Below are positions 11,543 to 22,380 of a stretch of 64,000 nucleotides of DNA, piece after piece (position 1 is the stretch's first letter; the number at the start of each line of letters is the position of its first letter). The stretch lies in the NCBI RefSeq assembly GCF_026213295.1, contig NC_079419.1:26947206-27011205 (forward strand), written 5' to 3'. The notes under the pieces were generated by a model. It had not been told where the DNA came from. It made no database searches and was given only the letters and a program-made list of their open reading frames with translations. This DNA comes from Gadus chalcogrammus. Its lineage: Eukaryota; Chordata; Actinopteri; Gadiformes; Gadidae. Both the position numbers and the translations under genes were made by a program.

Positions 11543-12028
11543 CAGTGGCGAACTTAGGCCTTTGGGGGCTCCAGGCGAACAGTCATTTGGGGGCACCTGC
11601 ATCTACCGGTCTAATGTACCTTATATCGCATAATGAGATACTACATACAAGGGATGAACAAAAGTCACTATCCTTCTTTCATGCAAATGTTAATTATCTA
11701 TTTACAAATTGAGAATAACATGCAAAACAATAAGATTAGTTATTTTGACACATTACACTGACTGTTAACCTTATGTCATCATTTACCTGAGGGTTTCAGT
11801 AGGTCACAGCAGCTATCTGCTGTGACCTACTGGAAACCACTACTGGAAACCTACTGATAGATGCTTCCAGCTATCAGTATTTTTCCTGTGCTCTTCAGAC
11901 CTTTCATGGTTGATTAGATGCATTGCAAGGTTATTCCAGTCTTTAAATCCTTCCTCACTCAGTTGTTTTTGTTTTCCAAAAAGGCAACAACAAAAGCAAA
12001 AAACACGGTCTGCACTTTCACTGTAGAC

Positions 12029-12658
12029 CAGGGATGGGCAACTTTCATGATAAAGAGGGCCACATTTTTCATCATAACCATCAGAGGGCCACATGACTGC
12101 ACACTTCAACTAAACGTGAGCTGAGGGATGCTACACAATTTCGAATTTGGTAGATATGATTTCCTGCATTCTGGTGCATTTTGGGGATGGCCACTACCTA
12201 AAAAATCTTCCAGAATCATAACCTATGTACGGTATGTTAATTTAACCAACAATTAATTTCATGTTTTGCATGCTCAAACAGCCACATGCATGTTTAGTAT
12301 TGTTATCAGTGCAAAGGGCTCACATATATCATCATTCAATGATGTCACAAAACTGAAAAACAGTGGCCCAACATTAAGTGCAGCAACTCAATGAACTCAA
12401 ACCCAACAAGCATGATATTCATTGCTGTTGTAGTAGTTGTAGTGGCGACTTATGTGGATATCTTTATTGACTGATATCCTTTCTAAGCAAACTAGACGCT
12501 TGGGTTTGCCTTTGAATTCTATGAATTCTTCTCATCTTTCTTGACAATTATATATTAAAAAAAAAAGAATCTTTATTTTTTTATTTATTATGTGCGGGCC
12601 TGACTGAGTATGGATGCGGGCCGTATGCGGCCCGCGGGTCGCCAGTTGCCCATCCCTG
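12029..12658. mobile_element. Nested non-autonomous hAT-like element, 630 bp
   Basis: The termini CAGGGATGGGCAACT and AGTTGCCCATCCCTG are perfect 15-bp inverted repeats. The flanks are 8-bp near-duplicates CTGTAGAC (12021-12028) and TTGTAGAC (12659-12666). This is typical of Charlie-like hAT miniature elements. No coding region is seen. It splits the transposase of hAT 2. Confidence 0.9.
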
Positions 12659-12739
12659 TTGTAGACTAACCAAGACCTGTTCACCCTCTCACCATTTTTC
12701 ATTACTATGTAATAGTATGCTTTAGTGAATCTGCTGCCC

Positions 12740-12838
12740 TTGGGCCAGAGTGCTGGGTCATCCACAAGAATATGTGTGCACCTGCCCAAGACACAGCAGC
12801 TTGGGCCAGAGTGCTGGGTCATCCACAAGAATATGTGT
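12740..12838. repeat. 61-bp tandem duplication inside hAT 2
   Basis: The segment TTGGGCCAGAGTGCTGGGTC and its 3' continuation appear at 12740 and again at 12801. It duplicates part of the transposase coding sequence. Confidence 0.9.
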
Positions 12839-13509
12839 CTCACAGTCATTGTTATCGTTATTGTCATCAATTTCAATAACCGAAGTGGAAGAAGGAGAGT
12901 GAGAAATATTCACTACCAGTTGTGCATCATCTCCGTCAGTTTGTTGACACACGTCATTAGCATCGCTGCTGGCTGAGCCAGAGCCACTTGGAATGAAAGG
13001 AGCAGTAACGTGACCGCAAACGACGTTGAGGGCTGCTCTTGATCCGCCGACGGTCCCGCTGCCACTGCGGTGGCTGTAAAAAAGCTGGATAGCTTTGGCA
13101 GCTTTGAAAGAAAGTCCTGCCTTTGGTCTTTCTTCTTCTTTTTATGTGACCCGCTTTTGTACGATCGCTTCATGTTTCACTCGATTTATGTCTCACTCGA
13201 ATTCTCTCTCTCTCTTACCGCTTACTGTTTTGAATTTGACATCATTTCCACATACGCGTGATGAGCGTGATGCGCGTAACATGGAATAGTCCATGTAGTG
13301 CAGACTGAAGGGGGGTGCACACGGAAAGATCGTCAAAAGATGAGTAATTAGACATCCCGATGCTACTATTGTGAAGAGATTTTTGTAAAAATAATAAACA
13401 TGGGAACAAAATATATGCATTGGGGCATTTTGGGGGCCCCAAAAACCTTCTATGGGGCCCGGGGCTCCAGGCAAATGCCTGGTTTACCTAATAGTACGGC
13501 CCGCCACTG

Positions 13510-14303
13510 CATGAAACAGTCATCATTAAGAGCCCTGATACAGATGTGGCAGTTATTGCTTTAAGTCTGCAGAGAGATCTTCCATGTAGCTTGTTTTTCT
13601 TCACAGGAGTTGGCAACAGGACAAGAATCATTGACCTTGTTAAGGTGTCAACAGCCCTCGGAAACGTTTGGCACTTATTGGAATTCATACCTTCTCAGGT
13701 TGCGACTCCACAAGCGCCTTTCATGGCAAGGGGAAAAGAAAGACGTTTTCTGTTGCTTGCGAAAAGGAAGAATACTTGTCTGCATTTATACATCTGGGAA
13801 GCAGTTTTGAATTGGACCAGTCAACATTTGATGTGCTGAGCAAATATGCGTGCCACCTGTATGGCCAATCATCTGCAGAAAATGTCAACGATGCAAGGTA
13901 CAGAGCATTCTGCATGGCATCATCAGCTTTGCCGGAACTCTCAATGCCCCCTACAAGTGATGCCCTGCACCAACACTGCAAAAGGGCAAACTACCAGGCT
14001 GCAATAATGAGACATTCTCTCAAAGGTATAATGTCTCCCCCTTCACCCAATGGCAATGGATGGCACATTGAGGATGGGGAGTTAAAAGTTACATGGATGA
14101 CTACAAATCCTGCCCCTGAGAGTGTGTTAAAGGTAGTCCACTGCAGCTGCAAGCAGAGCAAATGTGAGACAGGAAGATGTTCCTGTATGTCTGCAAGGCT
14201 ATCCTGTACTGATTTGTGTCGGTGCCAAAATTGTGCCAATATTTCCATGGAAAAAGAGGATAAAAGCACATGGGAAGATGGCTCTGATGATAGTGATAGC
14301 TAA
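13510..14303 (+). pseudogene. Nuclease-CXC gene, last nuclease motifs and C-terminal CXC domain
   Basis: It resumes VIIKSPDTDVAVIALSLQ (D-x-D motif) and GVGNRTRIIDL. After a one-base frame change near 13667 it continues ALIGIHTFSGCDSTSAFHGK, the GCD motif of FEN1-like cores, followed by HLYGQ and HCKRANYQAA blocks. The C-terminus has HCSCKQSKC, CSCMSARLSC and CRCQNC, a cysteine-rich CXC (tesmin/TSO1-like) zinc-binding module that usually binds DNA, then an acidic tail and TAA at 14301-14303. The last exon is almost intact. Confidence 0.78.
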
Positions 14304-14739
14304 GAGATTAACAATGTCTCCCTTGTTCAGAATACGCAGTCACACTTAATCAGTTAGTTCTCTAATAAAAAAATATTTTGCTATATCTTTTTTTTTTGTT
14401 ACTTATGTTAAATACTTTAAAAATAAAATGTGAGGTTACAGTGCATTTTACCTTAAAAAAATTATAATAATCATAGTTTGAGTTTGTGCCAAATTTAAGG
14501 AAAATGTATCAAAGAATTCCTGAGATATGGCTTTAACAATGTGCAAAGCTAAGACAAAATAATAAAAAAAAGACCTGCTGTGACATCAACACATTGTTTT
14601 GTTCAGGTAAATATTGTTTTATACCATATTGTGTACAGATTCTGAACTGTAATGCAGTTTTGGTTGTATTATCCATTTTTCGGCATTATTCGATATTTTG
14701 ATTGATGTCATCCATTTTGGGCCAAAGCGTTCTTTATTA
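14304..14739 (+). terminator. 3' untranslated region with polyadenylation signals
   Basis: AATAAA occurs at 14364-14369 and 14422-14427 downstream of the stop codon, in AT-rich sequence. Nothing else is recognised before the first family B repeat at 14740. Confidence 0.5.
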
Positions 14740-15766
14740 GTGGTCCAAGCCAACAGGTTGGATCCCTATTGTTTTTGTAGTGTTTTTCTTCCTATACTTA
14801 CCTCCCTAAAACTGGTACCACAGCCCAAACCGTAAATGGTGCGGACACGCCAATTGCATGACTAGATCCAGATCTCTTCGGACTACGCAGACGACAAAAT
14901 CCAGACACGCCGGTCCCTAGGTGGCGCTATACCAAGGAAAACGCGTTTGGGTCTATAACTCCCACACCGAACCTCCCAGAGTCCAAAAACTTGTACCCCC
15001 AGATGCTGGAGTCTATGTCTATGAATATTTTTCGCTAAATCGCGAAAACCGCAAAACTGTTTTTTCCCTACTCCTCCCACATTTCGTGACCAATCGACAC
15101 CAAACTTTGCACACGACATCGTCAGACTCACACAAAAAAATAAATTCGAACACTTTTTTGATCCGACCTTTTCCGACGAAACGGTAGCGTTTTAGATATT
15201 GGTTTATTAGCTAAATTAGACGTTGAAAATCAAAAATCCAAAAAGACCCAAAATTAGACATCGGATCGATTCCAAATTTTTGACACATGTCGATGCTACC
15301 CCTACTGGCGTTCAATAAAATAATCGGAATATTTCGCCATAAGGGGGCGCAATAAACAAGGAAATTTTATATCTTCTAATTGGCCGGAGGAATGTTCTTC
15401 AAACCCGAGGGAAACCATCAAGGAGCAATCCCGAGTCTATATAGAAAATATGGCCAAGAATTATTTATGTGGGCGGGAGTTATTTGGAAAAGGAAAATTG
15501 TCTTTGGAAAATTTCGCCACAAGGCGGCGCCAAAAAACGACGACATTGTATGTCTCCTAATTTGCCAATGGAATGTTCTGAAAACGCGTTTTGGGCTATA
15601 ACTCCCACACCGAACCTCCCACAGTCAAAACCTTTATATCCACAGATTCACTGGAGTCAGCTGCATCTTTTGGCATACGCCGTTCCTCAATTTCGAACAC
15701 ATGCTTCGCGTTGTGCCGGCGAAATGCACACTTCTTGGACCCCTGCATAACTGCTTGCAGTTCTAG
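14740..15766 (+). mobile_element. Family B hairpin-ended element, copy 1
   Basis: The left tip GTGGTCCAAGCC (consensus GGGGTCC...) is followed by the hairpin CCAAC/GTTGG. The right end has TTGGACCCC, inverse of the left tip, then a hairpin AACTGC-TT-GCAGTT and TTCTAG. The body carries AACCGTAAATGG near 14828 and a CTAGGTGGCGCTA motif at about 14918. No (TTA)n tract follows the left module in this copy, and it is the most diverged B copy. No coding capacity. Confidence 0.8.
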
Positions 15767-15769
15767 TTA

Positions 15770-16672
15770 GGGGTCCAAGCCAACAGGTTGGATCCCTATT
15801 GTTTTTGTAAGGATTATTATTATTAGGGGTCCAAGCCAACAGGTTGGATCCCTATTGTTTTTGTAAGGATTATTATTATTCCCAGCTAGAAGTGGTACCA
15901 CAGCCCAAACCGTAAATGGTGCACACACGCCAATTGCATGACTAGATCCAGGTACGTGAGGTGACGGCAGACGACTAAATCCAGACACGCCGGCCACTAG
16001 GTGGCGCTATACCAACGAATACGCGTTTGGGGCTATAACTCCCACACTGAACCTCCCAGAGTCCAAAAACTTGTACCCACATATGCACTGGAGTCTGCTG
16101 CATCTTTTGGCCTAGGCCACGCCCATTTGCGTCCATGAATATTTTTCGCAAAATCGCGAAAACCGCAAAACAGTTTTTTCGCTACTCCCACATTTCTTGA
16201 CCAATCAACACCAAACTTTGCACACGGCATCTTCAGACGCACCCGCAAAGAAATTATAGACAGTTTTTTGATCCGACCTTCGACGACGAAACGGTAGCGT
16301 TTTGAATATTGGTTTATGAGCTAAATTAGACGTGGAAAATCAAAAATCCAAAGAAATCCAAAATTAGACATCGGAACGAGTCCAAATTGTACACACATGT
16401 TGTAGATAACCTTAATGTCGTACGATAACAATTTCGCCATTAGGGGGCGCAATAAACGAGGAAATTGTATTTCTTCTACAAAATGTTGCCGCGAAAACGC
16501 TACACTGACTTCTCGCTACTCCTACCACAGTCAAATCCTTTGTATCCACAGGTTCAGGGTAGCGTTTTGAACACATGCTTTGCGTTGTGCCGGCGAAACT
16601 TACATTTCTTGTCGCGTTGTGCCGGCGAAATGCACACTTCCTGGACCCCTGCATAACTGCTTGCAGTTCTAG
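15770..16672 (+). mobile_element. Family B element, copy 2, with two left modules
   Basis: Left hairpin modules start at 15770 and 15826, each ending in a TTATTATT run. The body starts at 15881 (CCCAGCTAG) and ends with TGGACCCC and the AACTGC/GCAGTT hairpin. The body contains a perfect CTCF-type 19-mer (15991-16009). It abuts copy 1 through TTA only. Confidence 0.88.
15991..16009 (+). promoter_or_regulatory. CTCF-type motif in family B copy 2
   Basis: CGGCCACTAGGTGGCGCTA matches all 19 positions of the vertebrate CTCF consensus as I know it (yGRCCASYAGRKGGCRSYr). An identical 19-mer is at 47621-47639 in family B copy 4. Binding is not shown by sequence alone. Confidence 0.6.
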
Positions 16673-16680
16673 TTATTATT

Positions 16681-16735
16681 GGGTGTCAAGCAACTATGTT
16701 GCGAGACAACCTATTGTTATTGTACGAATTCTTAT
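16681..16735 (+). mobile_element. Solitary family A left module between two B elements
   Basis: GGGTGTCAAGCAAC, TAT, GTTGC...GACAACC, then TGTACGAATTCTTATT. It has no A body and is followed by TTA and then a B left module. The same A-left/B-left junction recurs at 47343-47400. Confidence 0.9.
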
Positions 16736-16737
16736 TA

Positions 16738-17602
16738 GGGGTCCAAGCCAACAGGTTGGATCCCTATTGTTTTTGTAAGGATTATTATTATACTTACAGG
16801 CTTGAAAGTGGGACTACAGCCCAAACCGTAAATGGTGCACACGCGCCAATTACATGACTAGATCCAGAATCGGCACCGCTACTCAGATAACAAAATCCAG
16901 ACACGCCGGTCCCTAGGTGGCGCTATACCAAGGAATACGCGTTTGGGGCTATAACTCCCACACCGAACCTCCCACAGTCCAAAACGTTATACCCACAGAT
17001 GCACTGGAGTCTGTTGCATCTTTTGGCCTATGCCACGCCCATTTGCGTCTATGAATATTTTTCGCAAAATCGCGAAAACCACAAAACTGTTTTTTCGCTA
17101 CTCCTCCCACATTTCTCGCCCGATCAACACCAAACTTTGCATATGGCATCTTCAGACGCACACGCAAAGAAATCATAGACAGTTTTTTGATCCGACCTTC
17201 GACGACGAAACGGTAGAGTTTTGAATATTTGTTTATTAGCTGAATTAGACGTGGAAAATTAAAAATCCAAAAAAATCCAAAATTAGACATCGGATCGAGT
17301 CCAAATTCTACACACATGTTGGTGCTAACCTTAATGACGTTCGATAAAAATTTCGGAAAATTTCGCCATTAGGGGGCGCAATAAACGAGGAAATTGTATA
17401 TCTTCTACAAAATTTCGCCGCGAAAACGCTACACTGACTTCTCGCTACTCCTACCACAGTCAAATCCTTTTGTATCCACAGGTTCAGGGTAGCGTTTTCA
17501 ACACATGCTTCGCGTTGTGCCGGCGAAATTCACATTTCTTGTCGCGTTGTGCCGGCGAAATGCACACTTCTTGGACCCCTGCATAACTGCTTGCAGTTCT
17601 AG
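16738..17602 (+). mobile_element. Family B element, copy 3
   Basis: The left module GGGGTCCAAGCC... runs into ATTATTATTA, the body starts near 16791, and the right end TTGGACCCC plus AACTGC/GCAGTT hairpin ends at 17602. Two CTCF-like cores (CTAGGTGGCGCTA near 16914 and ATTAGGGGGCGCA near 17369) sit in the body. Confidence 0.88.
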
Positions 17603-17607
17603 TTATT

Positions 17608-17903
17608 GGGTGTCAAGCAACTATGTTGCGAGACAACCTATTGTTATTGTACGAATTCCTATTATTATTGGGTGTCAAGCAACTATGTTGCGAGACAACC
17701 TATTGTTTTCGTACGAATTCCTATTATTATTGGGTGTCAAGCAACTATGTTGCGAGACAACCTATTGTTTTCGTACGAATTCCTATTATTGGGTGTCAAG
17801 CAACTATGTTGCGAGACAACCTATTGTTTTTGTATGAATTCCTATTATTGGGTGTCAAGCAACTATGTTGCGAGACAACCTATTGTTATTGTACGAATTC
17901 TTA
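17608..17903 (+). repeat. Five tandem family A left modules
   Basis: GGGTGTCAAGC starts at 17608, 17670, 17732, 17791 and 17850, each about 52 bp plus a TTATTATT spacer. Each folds as GTC-aa-GCAAC-tat-GTTGC-ga-GAC. They precede the first A body. Confidence 0.93.
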
Positions 17904-17920
17904 TTATTATTATTATTATT

Positions 17921-19524
17921 ATGCTGCCATTGGAGTCAATGGTAGCCCATAGAACCGCTTGGCGAAAAGTTGTGAAATTTGGCACACTGGTTCAGGACAG
18001 CCCCATTAGCCCATTAAGCCAATCTCAGGTCGCTAGCCCAACAGCTCTAGCGCCACCAACAGGTCAAAGTTGGGCATGCATTCATGTTCATAACTTTCGA
18101 CCTATTCGACCAATATTCACAAACCAGGTATCATTGGATTCCTTGAACCAAGCCCAGTTCAACACACCCAATGACGTCATTGTGCCATGACGTATATTTC
18201 CGCCATCTTGGTTTATGTCCAAAACCTTCAAAATGCTACTTCTATCACAAATCTTGTCCAATCATCTCGAATCTTGGCACACATGATCTTCTGGCCATGC
18301 TTGATAAAAAACATCGAATAGATTTGTCAAATTCAAAACCGTTTGTCCGCTAAAGCCAATCAAATTTAACCGCCAAGTTGCCAAACCGGAAGTAAGCCCA
18401 TATCTCAGAAGCCCTTTGACCTATCATAACCAACCTTGGTAGAGAGACCCATGACCGCATCACGGTGACACTGAATGAATTTGGTGACCCTTGACCTCTA
18501 GGTGGCGCTGTTATTAATGTCGATGTGTTTTGACTCCTCTCTCTTCACATGAGTACATTTAAAACTGATTTTCAATGTCTTGTGATACTATCAGACCTCC
18601 CCATATAGCTCATATATTACGTCTTGCAGAAATATCCACGACAGCCAATGATATTCGAGCGCGAAGCCGGAAAACCGGAAACACGCCAATATCTCTGCAG
18701 CCCTTTGACATATCATAACCAAACTTGATACATTGACCCATAACATAATCATGGGGACACTCAAAGAATTTGGTGACCATTGACCGCTAGGGGGCGCTAT
18801 AATTAATGAAGACGTGTTTTAACTCCTCTCTCTTCACATGAGTACATTTCAAACTTATTTTCAATGTCTGATGATACTGTCAGACCTACTCATATAGCTT
18901 ATAAATTATTTCTCATTGCAACATCAGAACTTGGCCGCCATGTTGAAAGTTGTCAAAATCAGTTGTAAATTCCCACAGGCCACAAATTATGTCCAATCTT
19001 CATGAAACTCTGCATATATGATCTTCAGACCAAGCTGAAGTAATGAGTTAAACAGCTTTCTCAAATTCAAAACCGTTTGGCCGTGACAGGCAATCAAACT
19101 TGACGGCGCTCATTAATGGGTAGACACTGCACTCGTGTGGCGATAAGCGGTACTTAATGTATAATGCAACAATGACTATATTTACCATTCCGCCCACTTA
19201 AAATATAAACTGCAATTCCCACTGGATCAGATGCTTCACGAACCACCTCCAGAAGGGATGCTTGTTTACATGGCGTCTCTTTTAGGGATATTGTTCCGAA
19301 TACCCCTATGTATTTGTGACATTTGTTCTGTCAGGCAGACTGCATTGCGCCCTTACCTCTAGGTGGGGTCCTTTTTCCCATTTACTCATCCCACCGGCTG
19401 TCGGCATTGCCGATTTCCGAGACGGTCGTCATGTAGCCCCCAGGCCAATTGCGTCCATCCGGCAGAATTAGCCTACCGAGTCCGATTATGCTTGACACCC
19501 ACATTGCTGCTCGCAGCTATATTT
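17921..19524 (+). repeat. A monomer 1 (long class, 1604 bp)
   Basis: Long form retaining the 3' segment with GGCCGCCATGTTGAAAG near 18954 that short forms lack. Starts ATGCTGCCATTGG. Preceded by five left modules. Confidence 0.93.
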
Positions 19525-19578
19525 ATTGGGTGTCAAGCAACTATGTTGCGAGACAACCTATTGTTATTGTACGAATTC

Positions 19579-19612
<34 letters not shown>

Positions 19613-19861
19613 GCTGCCATTGGAGTCAATGGCAGCCCATAGAACCGCTTGGCGAAAAGTTGTGAAATTTGGCAAACTTGTTCAGGACTGCCCCATTAGC
19701 CCATTAAGCCAATCTAAGGTCGCTAGCCCAACAGCTCTAGCGCCACCAACAGGTCAAAGTTGGGCATGCATTCATGTTCATAACTTTTGACCTATTCGAC
19801 CAATTTTCACAAACCAGGTATCATTGGATTCCTTGAACCAAGCCCAGTTCAACACATCCTA

Positions 19862-19901
19862 TGACGTCATTGCGCCATGACGTATATGTCCGCCATCTTG
19901 G
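19862..19901 (+). promoter_or_regulatory. CRE and YY1-type motifs of A monomer 2 (representative)
   Basis: A palindromic CRE TGACGTCA (19862-19869) and a YY1-type CCGCCATCTTGG (19890-19901) lie 20 bp apart. The CRE is intact in 18 of 20 monomers (lost in 13 and 19). The YY1 core is intact in 19 of 20 (lost in 11). Confidence 0.5.
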
Positions 19902-20181
19902 TTTATGTCAAAAACCTTCAAAATGCTACTCCTATCACAAATCTTGTCCAATCATCTCGAAACTTGGCACACATGATCTTCTGGCCATCCTTGATGAAAA
20001 ACATCGAATAGATTTGTCAAATTCAAAACCGTTTGCCCGCTAAAGCCAATCAAATTTGGCGGCGAAGCCGCCAAACAGGAAGTGAGCCGATTTCTCAGCA
20101 TCCCTTTGACATATCATAACCAGACTTGGTATATAGACCCATGGCCTCATAAAGGTGACACTGATTTAATTTGGTGACCTT

Positions 20182-20200
20182 TGACCTGTAGGGGGCGCTG
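20182..20200 (+). promoter_or_regulatory. CTCF-like motif 1 of A monomer 2 (representative)
   Basis: TGACCTGTAGGGGGCGCTG fits the consensus at 18 of 19 positions (T instead of A at position 6). It overlaps a DR1-type nuclear-receptor half-site pair TGACCTTTGACCT at 20175-20187. Equivalent sites recur in the other monomers. Confidence 0.5.
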
Positions 20201-20471
20201 TTATTAATGTCCATGTGTTTTGACCTCTTTCTCTTCACATGAGTACATTTACAACTTATTTTCAATGTCTGGTGATACTATCAGACCTCCCCGTATAGCT
20301 AGTATATTATAACTTGCACAAATATCCGCGACAGCCAATGATATTCAACCGCGAAGCCGCCAAACTGGAAAAAACGCCAATATCTCAGTATCCCTTGGAC
20401 AAATCATAACCAAACTTGATACATAGACCCATAACATCATTATGGGGACACTCAATGAATTTGGTGACCAT

Positions 20472-20490
20472 TGACCTCTAGGGGGCGCTA
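20472..20490 (+). promoter_or_regulatory. CTCF-like motif 2 of A monomer 2 (representative)
   Basis: TGACCTCTAGGGGGCGCTA, also 18 of 19 positions, lies 290 bp after motif 1 in the second internal subrepeat. Most monomers have both; 16 and 17 have one. Confidence 0.5.
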
Positions 20491-20950
20491 TAATTAATGA
20501 AGACGTGTTTTAACTCCTCTCTCTTCACATGAGTACATTTCAAACTTATTATCAATGTTTAATGATACTGTCAGACCTCCCCATATATCTTGTAAATTAT
20601 TTTGTTGATATTGTTCCGAATACCCCTATGTATTTGTGACATTTGTTCTGTCAGGCAGACTGCATTGCCCCCTTACCTCTAGGTGGGGTCCTTTTCCCAT
20701 TTACTCATCCCACCGGCTGTCGGTATTGCCGATTTCCGAGGCGGTCGTCATGTAGCCCCCTGGCCGATTGCGTCCATCCGGCAGAATAAGCCTACCGAGT
20801 CCGATTATGCTTGACACCCACATTGCTGCTCGCAGCTATATTTGGGTGTCAAGCAACTATGTTGCGAGACAACCTATTGTTATTGTACGAATTCTTATTG
20901 GGTGTCAAGCAACTATGTTGCGAGACAACCTATTGTTATTGTACGAATTC

Positions 20951-20985
<35 letters not shown>

Positions 20986-20987
<2 letters not shown>

Positions 20988-22217
20988 GCTGCCATTGGAG
21001 TCAATGGCAGCCCATAGAACCGCTTGGCGAAAAGTTGTGAAATTTGGCACACTTGTTCAGGACTGCCCCATTAGCCCATTAAGCCAATCTAAGGTCGCTA
21101 GCCCAACAGCTCTAGCGCCACCAACAGGTCAAAGTTGGGCATGCATTCATGTTCATAACTTTTGACCTATTCGACCAATTTTCACAAACCAGGTATCATT
21201 GGATTCCTTGAACCAAGCCCAGTTCAACAAACCCTATGACGTCATTGCGCCATGAAGTATATGTCCGCCATCTTGGTTTATGTCAAAAACCTTCAAAATG
21301 CTACTCCTATCACAAATCTTGTCCAATCATCTCGAAACTTGGCACACATGATCTTCTGGCCATCCTTGATGAAAAACATCGAATAGATTTGTCAAATTCA
21401 AAACCGTTTGCCCGCTAAAGCCAATCAAATTTGGCGGCGAAGCCGCCAAACAGGAAGTGAGCCGATTTCTCAGCATCCCTTTGACATATCATAACCAGAC
21501 TTGGTATATAGACCCATGGCCTCATAAAGGTGACACTGATTTAATTTGGTGACCTTTGACCTGTAGGGGGCGCTGTTATTAATGTCCATGTGTTTTGACC
21601 TCTTTCCCTTCACATGAGTACATTTACAACTTATTTTCAATGTCTGGTGATACTATCAGACCTCCCCGTATAGCTAGTATATTATAACTTGCACAAATAT
21701 CCGCGACAGCCAATGATATTCAACCGCGAAGCCGCCAAACTGGAAAAACGCCAATATCTCAGTATCCCTTGGACAAATCATAACCAAACTTGATACCTAG
21801 ACCCATAACATCATTATGGGGACACTCAATGAATTTGGTGACCATTGACCTCTAGGGGGCGCTATAATTAATGAAGACGTGTTTTAACTCCTCTCTCTTC
21901 ACATGAGTACATTTCAAACTTATTATCAATGTTTAATGATACTGTCAGACCTCCCCATATATCTTGTAAATTATTTTGTTGATATTGTTCCGAATACCCC
22001 TATGTATTTGTGACATTTGTTCTGTCAGGCAGACTGCATTGCCCCCTTACCTCTAGGTGGGGTCCTTTTCCCATTTACTCATCCCACCGGCTGTCGGTAT
22101 TGCCGATTTCCGAGGCGGTCGTCATGTAGCCCCCTGGCCGATTGCGTCCATCCGGCAGAATAAGCCTACCGAGTCCGATTATGCTTGACACCCACATTGC
22201 TGCTCGCAGCTATATTT
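20986..22217 (+). repeat. A monomer 3 (short class, 1232 bp)
   Basis: Two left modules (20844, 20900). Diagnostic variants CATGAAGTATATG and GATACCTAGACC are shared with monomers 5 and 9. Confidence 0.95.
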
Positions 22218-22380
22218 ATTGGGTGTCAAGCAACTATGTTGCGAGACAACCTATTGTTATTGTACGAATTCTTATTATTATTATTATTATTATTATTGGG
22301 TGTCAAGCAACTATGTTGCGAGACAACCTATTGTTATTGTACGAATTCTTATTCTTATTATTATTATTATTATTATTATT

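Larger units (their letters stand above)
11840..13173 (-). pseudogene. hAT transposase N-terminal part, interrupted
   Basis: Read on -, it starts MKRSYKSGSHKKKKKDQ with LPKLSSFF, a frame change near 12950, an acidic stretch, then DDPALWP and YYYIVMKNGERVNRSWLVY. The frame stops at the nested element's duplication and resumes beyond it as SESADRVFCFCCCLFG, then GFKDWNNLAMHLINHERS and SEEHRKN. This is the TTF-type zinc-finger region of ZMYM-like hAT transposases. A 61-bp internal tandem duplication (12740-12838) repeats the HILVDDPALWPK segment. Catalytic and dimerisation domains are missing. Confidence 0.8.
11543..13509 (-). mobile_element. hAT transposon 2, with a nested element
   Basis: It starts CAGTGGCG and ends CGCCACTG, flanked by a perfect 8-bp duplication CATGAAAC (11535-11542 and 13510-13517). 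Removing the element and one duplication copy rejoins the host frame as AQEHETVIIKSPDTD. It encodes only the N-terminal part of a hAT transposase on -, interrupted by a second element at 12029-12658. Confidence 0.94.
1..14303 (+). pseudogene. FEN1/XPG-like nuclease plus CXC-domain gene, split by three transposons (overview)
   Basis: This entry covers the whole broken gene; its pieces are listed separately. Coding pieces lie at 1-96 with 7698-7724 (one exon cut by Merlin), 7894-8803, 10101-11542 and 13518-14303. Motifs in order are ILFDGMAVI, VDFVIDQYP followed by an ERSRR basic run, DHEECDTR, SPDTDVAVIAL, HTFSGCDSTSAF, then a C-terminal CxCxxxxC-type cluster. The acidic set (FDG, E-E-x-D, D-x-D, GCD) has the order and spacing of the FEN1/XPG/PIN-like nuclease superfamily; the Cys cluster resembles the tesmin/TSO1 CXC domain. 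I believe similar uncharacterised proteins are multicopy in fish and marine invertebrates, which suggests a mobile or selfish gene, but no element termini are visible. Frameshifts near 8395, 11290, 11440 and 13667 and an in-frame TAG at 7720-7722 make this copy dead. Confidence 0.72.
19611..20843 (+). repeat. A monomer 2 (short class, 1233 bp)
   Basis: Short form: about 370 bp are missing between TTGTAAATTATTT and GATATTGTTCCG. One left module at 19528. CRE TGACGTCA at 19862-19869. With monomer 3 it forms a dimer that recurs as monomers 4-5. Confidence 0.95.
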
